A stretch of DNA of 64,000 nucleotides from NCBI GenBank assembly GCA_964473525.1, contig CAYYPK010000006.1, forward strand, positions 230,356 through 294,355. The letters run 5' to 3'. This document shows positions 9,146-16,576 of this stretch, piece by piece. Below the pieces are notes generated by a model that ran no database searches, was not told where the DNA came from, and saw nothing but the letters and a program-made list of their open reading frames with translations. This DNA comes from GCA-2687025 sp964473525. GTDB lineage: Bacteria; Poribacteria; WGA-4E; GCA-2687025. Within the stretch, counting starts at the first letter, position 1; every line of letters begins with the position of its first letter. The position numbers were made by a program, and so were the translations under genes.

Positions 9146-10053
9146 ATGCCACTTAGTGATGTGCCGTTCTCTCTCGCCTCGGCCGATCCGTGGTTCGCCC
9201 TGTGCATCGAGCACGAGGGTAACGAACTCATCGCCCGCGAGTGCCAGAACCTGACCGGCGCCGCGCCTGGCGCCGACGGGTTCGTGCGGTGCGACTCAGT
9301 GGCGCGCGTATCTCAGTCAGCGTACGTGCGCTGGGGCGCGCGGTTCATCGCCCACGCGCCGACTCTCGACGACCTCGCAGCTGCCGTTGCCGCCGATCCA
9401 CCACGCGGCGACGACTTCCGGGTCGACTTCACGCGACTCGGTGGCGACGAGGTCGTGAAGCGGCTGGACGCGATCGTCGCCGTCGCGAACGTCCTGCCAG
9501 ACTACCCGAACCAGAAGCCGTCGTGGAGTGCGAGCACGGGTACGCGCCGCATCGCGAGCGTCCTTACCGCACGTCGGGGTCGATGCCGCCGCGTCTCGCG
9601 CGCGCGCTGGTGAACATCGTCGCGCCACCAGCGCGCAGCATCGTGGATCCGTGCTGCGGGACCGGTACGATCATCCTGGAAGCGCTCGCACTAGGGCTCG
9701 AAGCGCGGGCCGGCGACGTGAACCCGCGCATGGTGGGCATGACACGCGAGAACGCCGCCCACTTCGGTCACACGATCGAACCGCGCGAGGGCGACGCAGT
9801 CTCGTGGGACGTCGAGGCGGACGCCGTCGTCACGAACCTGCCTTATGGACACAACCTCGAAGCCCACGAAGGCAACCTGCGAGGCATTCTGGACGCTGGA
9901 CGCCGCATGGCGCCCGTCGGCGTTTACGTGACCCCGCACGACCTGACCCCCATGCTGCGGGACGCGGGGTACACGCATGTCGAGGTGCTGCGGCACCCCA
10001 AGCACACGGGCTTCCGGTCGGGGCTGGTGCGGCTGGTCCACGTCGCCACGTAG
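9146..10053 (+). pseudogene. THUMP/UPF0020-type RNA guanine methyltransferase, split by a frameshift
   Basis: The first frame (from ATG 9146, with GGAGG ~12 bases upstream) encodes a THUMP-like domain with IEHEGNELIARECQNLTGA and RVSQSAYVRWGARF. The second frame holds the catalytic domain: ERPYR-SGSMPPRLARALVN, the SAM-binding VDPCCGTGTIILEAL, and the NLPYG motif (N-x-P-Y) that contacts the target base, as in Trm11/TrmG10-like tRNA m2G methyltransferases. The switch is near 9516-9524: YPNQKPSW in frame one continues as VECEHGYAPHRERPYR in frame two, where homologues read straight through. A single-base error would restore a ~300-aa enzyme, so this may be a sequencing error. A copy of its 5' end lies near 1064-1125. 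Confidence 0.8.
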
Positions 10054-10117
10054 GTGGCCTCCAGACCCCCATCCTAGCCTTCGCCCCTCTCAAACGGGGA
10101 CGGGACATCCAGTCACG

Positions 10118-10360
10118 TCAGTCGTCGTATGGCGGGCGGTCGCGGTCGTCGGGTGTAGAGTCTATGACCGTGACTACGACGTGGAAGTTGTCCGTGTCGA
10201 GCGTGACGTTAAGCGTGAGCCCCTTCATCGCCGCGCGGAACAGGGCGTCCTCGACGACCTTGCCGACCTGGGCCGCCTGTAGCCCGTCGTACTGCACGCC
10301 AGGCCGAAAACGCTCGCGCAACTCAGCCCGGGCTCGTTCGGTGTCACTCCTCGCTGGCAT
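10118..10360 (-). CDS. Small conserved-looking protein, unknown
   Basis: This 80-residue soluble protein has a helical N-terminal half (ARAELRERFRPG, AAQVGKVVEDALFRAAMKG) followed by a beta-rich stretch (LTLNVTLDTDNFHVVVTVID) and an acidic tail. Its ATG lies inside the end of the TPR gene (17-base overlap in another frame), so the two are probably translationally coupled. I recognise no family. Its place as the last gene of the kinase-TPR operon is the only clue to its role. Confidence 0.6.
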   Translation of the reverse strand: MPARSDTERARAELRERFRPGVQYDGLQAAQVGKVVEDALFRAAMKGLTLNVTLDTDNFHVVVTVIDSTPDDRDRPPYDD

Positions 10361-11198
10361 CCCTGCCCTCCAACGCTAGACCGAATTCCTCAATGTCGCG
10401 TAGCAGGTCTTCCCGTGTCAGCACGTTCTTGGCGAGTTCCCCTGGCGCGACCACCGCCTCCGTATCGACGATCTCCTCGAACTCAGGATTGCCGCGCAGC
10501 GGCGCGAGATGCTCGTCCGCTGCCGCCGTACGCGCCCAACCCGCGTTGACGATGATCGCGTCGCGGAGCCCCTTCAGCGCGCCGTCGGTGTCGCCACGTT
10601 TGAGGCGGATGACCGCCATGCAGTAGTGAGGAGCCGGCCAGTCGGGTCGCGCTTCCACAAGCGCCTCGTAGTGGGGGTAGGCGTCGTCGTAACGCTCGTT
10701 GTGGAAGTAGACCTGCGCCAGATCGAAATGTGCGTCCGCATAGCCCGGCCGCAACTCGACCGCCCTCTCCCACATGCGGAAAGCGTCCGCGGCTCGCTCC
10801 TCGTGGTGATCCGCGTATGCGCACCCGAGGTTGTAGTGCACGAACGCGTCCGACGGGTCCAACTCGATCGCGGCGAGGAAGAAGCGTTCGGCCTCGACAA
10901 GATCGCCTGCCTCTCGTGCGTGGAATCCGCGACGGATGTGCGCTTGCCGCAGATTCTCGCGGGCGACCTCGTCTGCCGGATCCATCGCGCGGAGCCGCGT
11001 GTACGTCTCGTCCGCGGCGTCGTACTCCTCACGAAAGAGGTAGATGCGCCCGAGAAGATGCAACGCGTCGGCGTTGTCCGGGGTTGCCTCCAACACCGCC
11101 TCAACGAGTTCTATCGCCTCGTCGAGCTCGCCGCGCTGGATAGCGTCGTCCGCGTCCGAGAGCCAGCGCGCGTGGCGTCGCCCGCGTAGTAGCTTCAT
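10344..11198 (-). CDS. TPR-repeat protein
   Basis: This 284-residue cytoplasmic-looking protein contains about six tetratricopeptide repeats between residues ~15 and 215. Typical elements are GELDEAIELVEAVLEATPDN, DALHLLGRIYLFREEYDAA, AERFFLAAIELDPSDA and ALVEARPDWPAPHYCMAV. The repeats suggest a protein-protein scaffold. The ATG overlaps the stop of the upstream sugar kinase (ATGA at 11195-11198). Its own 3' end overlaps the next small gene by 17 bases, so the three genes form one tightly coupled operon. No signal peptide or enzyme domain is visible. Confidence 0.85.
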   Translation of the reverse strand: MKLLRGRRHARWLSDADDAIQRGELDEAIELVEAVLEATPDNADALHLLGRIYLFREEYDAADETYTRLRAMDPADEVARENLRQAHIRRGFHAREAGDLVEAERFFLAAIELDPSDAFVHYNLGCAYADHHEERAADAFRMWERAVELRPGYADAHFDLAQVYFHNERYDDAYPHYEALVEARPDWPAPHYCMAVIRLKRGDTDGALKGLRDAIIVNAGWARTAAADEHLAPLRGNPEFEEIVDTEAVVAPGELAKNVLTREDLLRDIEEFGLALEGRDASEE

Positions 11199-12670
11199 GC
11201 GCCCGCGCTGGCCGCGAGCGCCTCGACGACGCGCCGATGTCTGTCGTAGAGGGGCTCATACTCCTCGGCTCCGGTCGGCTCGAACGAGGTAGTGGGCATG
11301 CCGATGCGCTCCCACGCCTCCTCCACGCTGCTCACGATGCCGGCGCCGACCATCGCCAGCACAGCCGTGCCGACGGTGGTGACTTCTGGCACGCCCGCGA
11401 GTTCGACCGTGACGCCCGTCACATCCGCGAGTATCTGCCCAAACGCCTCGTTCTTGGCGAATCCGCCACCGACGAAGATGCCGCGGGCGTCTCCACTCAT
11501 GGCGTTGAGGCCGTCGCGCGTCTGGAACGCGAGACCCTCCATCGCGGCGCGGACGGCGTTAGCCCGAGGCATGCCGTCCTCCCACCCCAGCACGGCGCTG
11601 GGCGCTGCGGGGTTCGGCCCAGTTCCGGCGACGAACGTCGGGTTGATGTACACGCCTCCGCTGCCCGGGGCGACGGCGCCCGCCTCCTCGGTGGCTTCCG
11701 CGGCCGATGCGCCGGGAGCGTAATGGTCCCGCACGCCGTCGAACGCCAACCCGCCAATCATGTGCGCCTGCGTGTTGTATCCGCCGAGCACGCCGTCGTC
11801 GTGTGGGTTCAGTTGCCAGATGATGTTCCGCGCCTTCTCCTCGAGCGTAGCCCCGTAAGCGTCCCTCGTGCCGACAAGGATGCTCCACGTCCCGGTGGAA
11901 TAGAGCGGGGTCTCGCGCAGGTCGCGACAGGCTCCCGCTGTCGCGAGAACCGTGTCGTGGCCCCCCGCGCAGACAGGCGTCCCGACCGGAATGCCGCTGG
12001 CGGCGGACCCATCCGCCGTCACGGTTCCCACCACATCTCCAGGTGAGAGCGTAGGGGTCGGGAACTTGTTCGGCACGTCGAAGGCGTCGAAGAGATCCTC
12101 GGACCAGTCGTTGGCGCCGAGGTCGAACATCATCGTCGTCGTCGCCATCGACCGCTCGGTGACGCGCTCGCCCGTCAGACGCGCTACGAGCAACTGCGGC
12201 ATGAGGAGGAAGGCGTCGGCTCGGTCCAACACGTCGGGCCTGTGGTCGCGGAACCACCGCAAGCTGAACGCCGTGTTGAAGTGGAACGGAGCGGCGCCGG
12301 TGCGTCGGTAGGCATCGTCCAGGTCGAGCGCCTCCGTCGCCCAGTCCAACTGCTCGCGCGTGCGGGTGCACTTCCACGAGATCACGGGGTAGATGAGGTC
12401 GCCGGCGGCGTCCACTGCTCCCCAGCACACGCCGAACGTCGTCAGGTTCACTACCTTGGGTTCGACGTCGTTCGCAGCGAGGAGGCTCCCGGTGAGCTCG
12501 CACAGGTTGCGCCAGATGTCGTCGAGCGGCCACGCGACCCCGTCATCCGTCTGCTCGACCTCTGTCGGTCGCGACGCGGATGCGATGACGCGCCCGTCCG
12601 TTCCGAGTAGCGACGCCGTTGTGTTCGTCGCCCCGCAATCCCAGATGATCACACACTCACGGTTGCTCAT
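11195..12670 (-). CDS. FGGY-family sugar kinase, L-fuculokinase-like
   Basis: This 491-residue kinase has the two FGGY actin-like domains. The N-terminus IIWDCGATNTTASLL matches the phosphate-1 loop pattern typical of FucK (DCGATN). Other FucK-like blocks are LTTFGVCWGAVD, YPVISWKCTRT, VCAGGHDTVLA and STGTWSILV. The C-terminal adenosine-binding region has FVGGGFAKNEAF. It should phosphorylate a deoxyketose or similar ketose with ATP in the cytoplasm. L-fuculose is the closest match by motif, but L-rhamnulose or xylulose cannot be excluded. No fucose isomerase or aldolase is adjacent; instead TPR and small genes follow with overlapping ends. The start ATG at 12670 opens the run. The length is normal for the family. 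Confidence 0.75.
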   Translation of the reverse strand: MSNRECVIIWDCGATNTTASLLGTDGRVIASASRPTEVEQTDDGVAWPLDDIWRNLCELTGSLLAANDVEPKVVNLTTFGVCWGAVDAAGDLIYPVISWKCTRTREQLDWATEALDLDDAYRRTGAAPFHFNTAFSLRWFRDHRPDVLDRADAFLLMPQLLVARLTGERVTERSMATTTMMFDLGANDWSEDLFDAFDVPNKFPTPTLSPGDVVGTVTADGSAASGIPVGTPVCAGGHDTVLATAGACRDLRETPLYSTGTWSILVGTRDAYGATLEEKARNIIWQLNPHDDGVLGGYNTQAHMIGGLAFDGVRDHYAPGASAAEATEEAGAVAPGSGGVYINPTFVAGTGPNPAAPSAVLGWEDGMPRANAVRAAMEGLAFQTRDGLNAMSGDARGIFVGGGFAKNEAFGQILADVTGVTVELAGVPEVTTVGTAVLAMVGAGIVSSVEEAWERIGMPTTSFEPTGAEEYEPLYDRHRRVVEALAASAGA

Positions 12671-12724
12671 ACGGTTTGGCGCCTTCCTGTGGCGTGCCAG
12701 GCCTGACGCGCGGAGATTGCACAG

Positions 12725-13162
12725 TCAGGGGCGCCAATTCTCAGGCGGAGCCGCGCGAGTGTCAATACGGAGGCGGGCGAGGAGACGGTTGACTCGGCGA
12801 GGGATCTGGGACTTCATCAGCGCCCGCCACCACGGCACGAGCAGCAGAACCACGATCGAGCCGTGGAAGATGAGACCCAGGCTGCGTAGGGTGTAACGCT
12901 GCCACGTCGGCGCGTCCAACGCGATGGAGGAGGGCCGATCCATATCGCGCAGGATGTTCCCCCACACGAGGATGAGCAGGTACGTCTGTAAGCACAAGGC
13001 GACCACCGGCCGCCAACTCCGATCAAGCCGGCCCGGTCGGTACCCGGGTGTGACGCCATGGCTTCGGTCAACGCCACGGCGTCTGTGTGCCAGAACCGGG
13101 AGGGCCGCAACTCCGCCCGCGATTCCGAGCTCCCAGAGACGGGCGGGCGATGCGAGGAACAT
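12725..13162 (-). CDS. Small membrane protein, unknown
   Basis: This 145-residue protein has two or three predicted membrane segments: a short one near residues 9-26 (WELGIAGGVAALPVLA), one near 52-68 (VVALCLQTYLLILVWG) and one near 93-112 (LGLIFHGSIVVLLLVPWW). It ends in a basic cytoplasmic-looking tail. The start ATG is at 13162. It is the third of three small membrane protein genes in a row on this strand (14118, 13611, 13162), which are probably cotranscribed. No family was recognised. Confidence 0.6.
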   Translation of the reverse strand: MFLASPARLWELGIAGGVAALPVLAHRRRGVDRSHGVTPGYRPGRLDRSWRPVVALCLQTYLLILVWGNILRDMDRPSSIALDAPTWQRYTLRSLGLIFHGSIVVLLLVPWWRALMKSQIPRRVNRLLARLRIDTRAAPPENWRP

Positions 13163-13203
13163 GACTCGGTTCCCGTGATCGTGGATGCCAACTCAGACGC
13201 GCG

Positions 13204-13611
13204 CTATAGGTGAGAATGACGGCCGAAGACGCGAGCGCGGTGGCCTCGGACCGCATGCCACGATCTTACCGCTAGCAGGAGGGTGGACGGGACGAGCAGC
13301 GTCCCATACACGAGCGCGACGACAGGAGGCGGTGGGTATTCGCCCGCTGCGGATCGCACGCGGGGAAGCGCCTCCCACAGCACGAGAGTAGCAATGAGAT
13401 AGAACGCCGTGCCGTAGATGGTCAGAACCAAACCCCGCTCCCAGACAGGCATGGGCACGTCGGCTGGGTGCATATGCCTGCGGGCGCCTCCAGCGTGTCT
13501 GACACGTACTTTCCTCACGATGCGGGCCGCGCGCAGCGAGATGGACGCAGCGATGGCGTAGTAAATCATCCAGCGTTGAGTCGGCGTGAACGCGTTGAGC
13601 ATGGAATCCAC
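13204..13611 (-). CDS. Small membrane protein, unknown
   Basis: This protein of up to 135 residues has about three membrane segments: a weak one near 12-28 (QRWMIYYAIAASISL), one near 58-82 (GLVLTIYGTAFYLIATLVLW) and one near 94-114 (VVALVYGTLLVPSTLLLAV). The start may be GTG at 13611 or ATG at 13602; neither has a strong ribosome-binding site. It sits 9 bases after the preceding membrane protein gene, which supports cotranscription. The role is unknown. Confidence 0.6.
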   Translation of the reverse strand: MDSMLNAFTPTQRWMIYYAIAASISLRAARIVRKVRVRHAGGARRHMHPADVPMPVWERGLVLTIYGTAFYLIATLVLWEALPRVRSAAGEYPPPPVVALVYGTLLVPSTLLLAVRSWHAVRGHRARVFGRHSHL

Positions 13612-13620
13612 CGGCCCATT

Positions 13621-14118
13621 CTACCTGCCGTGGTCACCGTGGCCCCGCTGTGCCGGCGGCTCAGCCTCCGGCGACGCCGGAGCGCCGGCAGAACCGAAGC
13701 CGCCGATGAGGCGGTCGTCTGACGAAGGCAACTCGTCGGCCAGGATATGCGGGCCGTGTGTCTTCGCCGCGCGCCACAGTAACGCGCTCTGTATGATGAC
13801 CATGACGGCGATTACGAGCATTGGCACGTAGCCACGCCAGCCACGCGGCCCCGACGGCCCCATGCTCATGCCCACGAACGCCTTCAGCACGAGAGCCAAC
13901 ACGCCCAGGATGCCGGCGTATATACCTAGCATCGCGGAGCGCTCGAAGCGGTTGAGGGGCACTCTCGTTCTGGGCGGCGCGACCGGTCCATCGTCGTTGG
14001 TGATGCCCTCGAACGCGCCAGCGCGACGTAGGCTCCGTATGCGGGACGCTACCACGAGCACTGCACATAAGACGGTGAGGACAAGGATCGCGTTCAGGGT
14101 CGGGGTGGGTGAGTCCAT
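13621..14118 (-). CDS. Membrane protein with three segments, unknown
   Basis: This is a 165-residue protein from ATG 14118. The longer frame upstream has no protein-like character, so I rejected it. Membrane segments are near residues 9-26 (NAILVLTVLCAVLVVAS), 60-82 (AMLGIYAGILGVLALVLKAF) and 100-118 (YVPMLVIAVMVIIQSALLW). The C-terminus is Gly/Ala/Pro-rich and ends in His/Gly residues. It follows the sigma-54-controlled lipoprotein gene by 124 bases on the same strand and may be part of the same response. No family was recognised. Confidence 0.65.
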   Translation of the reverse strand: MDSPTPTLNAILVLTVLCAVLVVASRIRSLRRAGAFEGITNDDGPVAPPRTRVPLNRFERSAMLGIYAGILGVLALVLKAFVGMSMGPSGPRGWRGYVPMLVIAVMVIIQSALLWRAAKTHGPHILADELPSSDDRLIGGFGSAGAPASPEAEPPAQRGHGDHGR

Positions 14119-14242
14119 GAGGAGATGGTAGCGGGCACGGCTCCCGCGCTCAACGCGCCACGACGGATGTGGAACGCACGAGCGCCCGCCTACGTCAGCA
14201 GGCGGGCGTTCGCTTGGCCGAGAACACGCTCGTCGGAGCCGA

Positions 14243-15052
14243 CTACTCCTGCCAGCGTCCGCGTCCACCACGACGGCCACCGTCACGCGGTCGTTCCTGC
14301 TCGTCGCGTGAGTGCAGGAACTCGATGGCGTCGTCCGTCTCCCCCGTCATCGTGATCAACACGCCGTTCTCCGTGTCCTCGACGGTGACGGTGACGTCGT
14401 CACGCGCGCCGTCGGGGCGCTCCGGGGCTTCGCCGTCGTTGCGGCTCTGCATGGCTTCAACGGTCTCGGCATTGTCCGACTCGAGCCGGATCTCAATGCC
14501 CGTGTCGGTCTCGATCACCGTGCGCTCAACGCCCTCGAGCCGCTCGCCGTCTCCGCCGGGACGCCCGTGGCGTCCACCGTGCCGGCCGTGCTCGCCGTCG
14601 CGGCCCCGGGTGGCGCGTTCCTGTATCAGCGCGACCGCCTCCTCGGTGGCGCCGGAGAGCGTGACGACCACGCCCGTCGCCGTGTTCTCGACGGTGGCTT
14701 CCACGGGTGGGGCATTGTCGGGGCGCTCACGATCCGCGTGGTGCGCGGCGCGTTCCTGGATCTTCTCGACGCGGTCGGGGTCGTCTGAGTCGATCGTGAT
14801 GACCACGCCGTCCTCGGTCAGAGTCACCTCACGTGTGACGTTGTCCCTGCCCGCTTCGCCATCCCCGCCGTCCGCCGCGTCCTCGCCGAAGCGCGGGGCC
14901 GCAAGTATCGCGTCGGCGTCGCTCAGGGCGCCATCCAGCGCGAGGGAGTCCGACGCCTGGTCGCCGCAGCCCGGCGCCGCGATGATCGCGGAGCCCAGCG
15001 CGACGAGGGCGAAGCCCGTGGTTCCGACCGCGCGTGCGAAGGTGTTTCTCAT
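14243..15052 (-). CDS. Lipoprotein with four ~30-residue repeats and Arg/Gly/His-rich linkers, sigma-54 controlled
   Basis: This is a 269-residue protein from ATG 15052, which has AAGGA seven bases upstream (an ATG at 15067 is also possible). A signal peptide leads to a lipobox-like APGC, giving lipidated Cys29. Four homologous units lie at about 75-103, 118-147, 176-205 and 218-250. Each has a beta-rich half (E/T-x-x-G-V-x-I-T) followed by S-D/G-D-x-x-x-V-E-x-I-Q-x-R. They are joined by linkers rich in Arg, Gly, His, Asp and Glu (residues 148-171 and the tail). I know no name for the repeat. A consensus sigma-54 promoter lies 77 bases upstream, and the sigma-54 activator and its kinase lie directly upstream, so this is probably their target. 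Confidence 0.75.
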   Translation of the reverse strand: MRNTFARAVGTTGFALVALGSAIIAAPGCGDQASDSLALDGALSDADAILAAPRFGEDAADGGDGEAGRDNVTREVTLTEDGVVITIDSDDPDRVEKIQERAAHHADRERPDNAPPVEATVENTATGVVVTLSGATEEAVALIQERATRGRDGEHGRHGGRHGRPGGDGERLEGVERTVIETDTGIEIRLESDNAETVEAMQSRNDGEAPERPDGARDDVTVTVEDTENGVLITMTGETDDAIEFLHSRDEQERPRDGGRRGGRGRWQE

Positions 15053-15128
15053 TGCCTGTTCCTTCATGTGTCTCGCTACCGTGTCCCGGCGTCGTTCCCG
15101 CCGTGTTCCGTTGCGTGGAGACACGTAG

Positions 15129-15144
15129 AGCAACAGGCGTGCCA
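15129..15144 (-). promoter_or_regulatory. Consensus sigma-54 promoter for the repeat lipoprotein
   Basis: The minus strand reads TGGCACGCCTGTTGCT, a full match to the sigma-54 (RpoN) consensus TGGCACG-N4-TTGCW, with GG and GC at the -24 and -12 positions. Transcription would start near 15118 and run into the lipoprotein ATG at 15052, leaving a ~66-base leader. The gene immediately upstream encodes an NtrC-type sigma-54 activator. A dyad GTCGA-AGGC-TCGAC at 15208-15221 is a weak candidate for the upstream activator site. Confidence 0.75.
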
Positions 15145-15223
15145 ACGCGAAACGCCCGAAAAGCACTGGGAAAGCCGGTTTACAGGCGGTGTCCGCTCGA
15201 CGAAAAGGTCGAAGGCTCGACGT

Positions 15224-16576
15224 TCACGTCGACTCGCGCGAGGAAGCCAGGCCGTACTTGCGGAGCTTGTAACGAAGGTTGCGTTCCGTGATCCCGAGCT
15301 GTTCCGCCGCGCGCGTCTGGACGCCGCCACTCTCGTGCAGGGCCTCCGCGATGTACTGGCGTTCCAGTTCCTCAACGGCGGCGGGCAACGTGTCTGCCGC
15401 CACGGACGGTGGCGCCGGCCCTCGGGTCAGCGTGGGCGGCAGATCCATCGCCGTGATGCGACCCCCTTGGGCGAGTATCGCGGCGCGCTCAATTGCGTTC
15501 TGTAACTCGCGGACGTTGCCCGGGTAGTCGTGGCTGAGCAGCGCCCGCTCCGCCTCCTCGTCGAAGACCGGCGGTTCCTGGCCTGGCGGCGTGTGCGAAC
15601 GCAGGAACGCGTCTATCAGCGCGGGCACATCCGCGCGACGCTCTCGCAACGGCGGCACCTCCACCGACACGACGTCCAACCGGTAGTACAGATCCTGGCG
15701 GAACGTCCCGGCCTCCACCGCCCGCTCCAGATCCTGATTGGTGGCGGCGATGATCCGCACGTCCACTTGTATGGGCTTGCCCGACGCTCCGATGCGCTCC
15801 ACGACGCGCTCCTGGAGCACGCGCAGCAGTTTTACCTGCGTCGCCAGGGGCACCTCTCCGATTTCGTCCAGGAAGAGCGTCCCGCCCTCGGCGGCTTCGA
15901 AGCGACCCTCGCGAGCCCGATCCGCGCCGGTGTACGCCCCCTTCTCGTGCCCGAACAGTTCGCTCTCGATGAGCGTCTCGGGCAGCGCGGCGCAGCTGAC
16001 GATGCCGAACGGCTTGTCCGCGCGGTTCGAGCGGTTGTGGATGCGTTCGGCCAGGACATTCTTGCCCACGCCGGATTCCCCAAGCAGGAGGATCGTGGCG
16101 TCCGTCGGCGCGGCGCGTTCCAGAAGCGACAGCACCTCGCGCATGGCTCCGCTCTCAGCTATGAACCCGTCGTCGTCGGCAGTATCGGCTACGCGGTCGG
16201 GGCCACGCCCTAGCTCGCTCTCGATCTTCCATATCTTGACCTGCAGGTCGTCGAGGTCGAGAGGCTTAGGCAGATAGTCCCACGCGCCCGCCTTCGCGGC
16301 TTCGACGGCCTGGGCGTACGTCGCGAACGCGGTAGCCAGCAGGACAGCCAGTTCCGGGAACATCGCGCGCAGACGGCGCAGTACCTCGATCCCGTCGATG
16401 CCGGGCATGCGGATGTCGCTAATGACGAGGTCCAGCTCGCCCTCGCGCTCCGCGAGGGCAACTCCCTCCTCGCCCGTGCCCGCGTCGAACACCTCGTGAT
16501 CCTGCTTCCGGAGGAAGCCGCGGAGCATCCGGCGCTGGGCGTCGTCGTCGTCGATTACCAGTATCCGCACTGTCAA
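15224..16576 (-). CDS. NtrC-family sigma-54-dependent response regulator
   Basis: This 450-residue protein has three domains. The receiver domain (1-120) carries an acidic pocket at D9-D12 and phospho-acceptor Asp54 in ISDIRMPG. The AAA+ domain (~140-370) carries Walker A GESGVGKN, the sigma-54 contact loop GAYTGA (a known Tyr variant of GAFTGA), Walker B GGTLFLDEIG and an arginine finger region after YYRLDVV. A Fis-type helix-turn-helix closes the protein (RAAEQLGITERNLRYKLRKYGL). The start is TTG and overlaps the kinase stop by four bases (TTGA), so the pair is cotranslated. Phosphorylated by the kinase, it should open sigma-54 promoters; one lies just downstream of its own gene in front of the repeat lipoprotein. 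Confidence 0.93.
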   Translation of the reverse strand: MTVRILVIDDDDAQRRMLRGFLRKQDHEVFDAGTGEEGVALAEREGELDLVISDIRMPGIDGIEVLRRLRAMFPELAVLLATAFATYAQAVEAAKAGAWDYLPKPLDLDDLQVKIWKIESELGRGPDRVADTADDDGFIAESGAMREVLSLLERAAPTDATILLLGESGVGKNVLAERIHNRSNRADKPFGIVSCAALPETLIESELFGHEKGAYTGADRAREGRFEAAEGGTLFLDEIGEVPLATQVKLLRVLQERVVERIGASGKPIQVDVRIIAATNQDLERAVEAGTFRQDLYYRLDVVSVEVPPLRERRADVPALIDAFLRSHTPPGQEPPVFDEEAERALLSHDYPGNVRELQNAIERAAILAQGGRITAMDLPPTLTRGPAPPSVAADTLPAAVEELERQYIAEALHESGGVQTRAAEQLGITERNLRYKLRKYGLASSREST

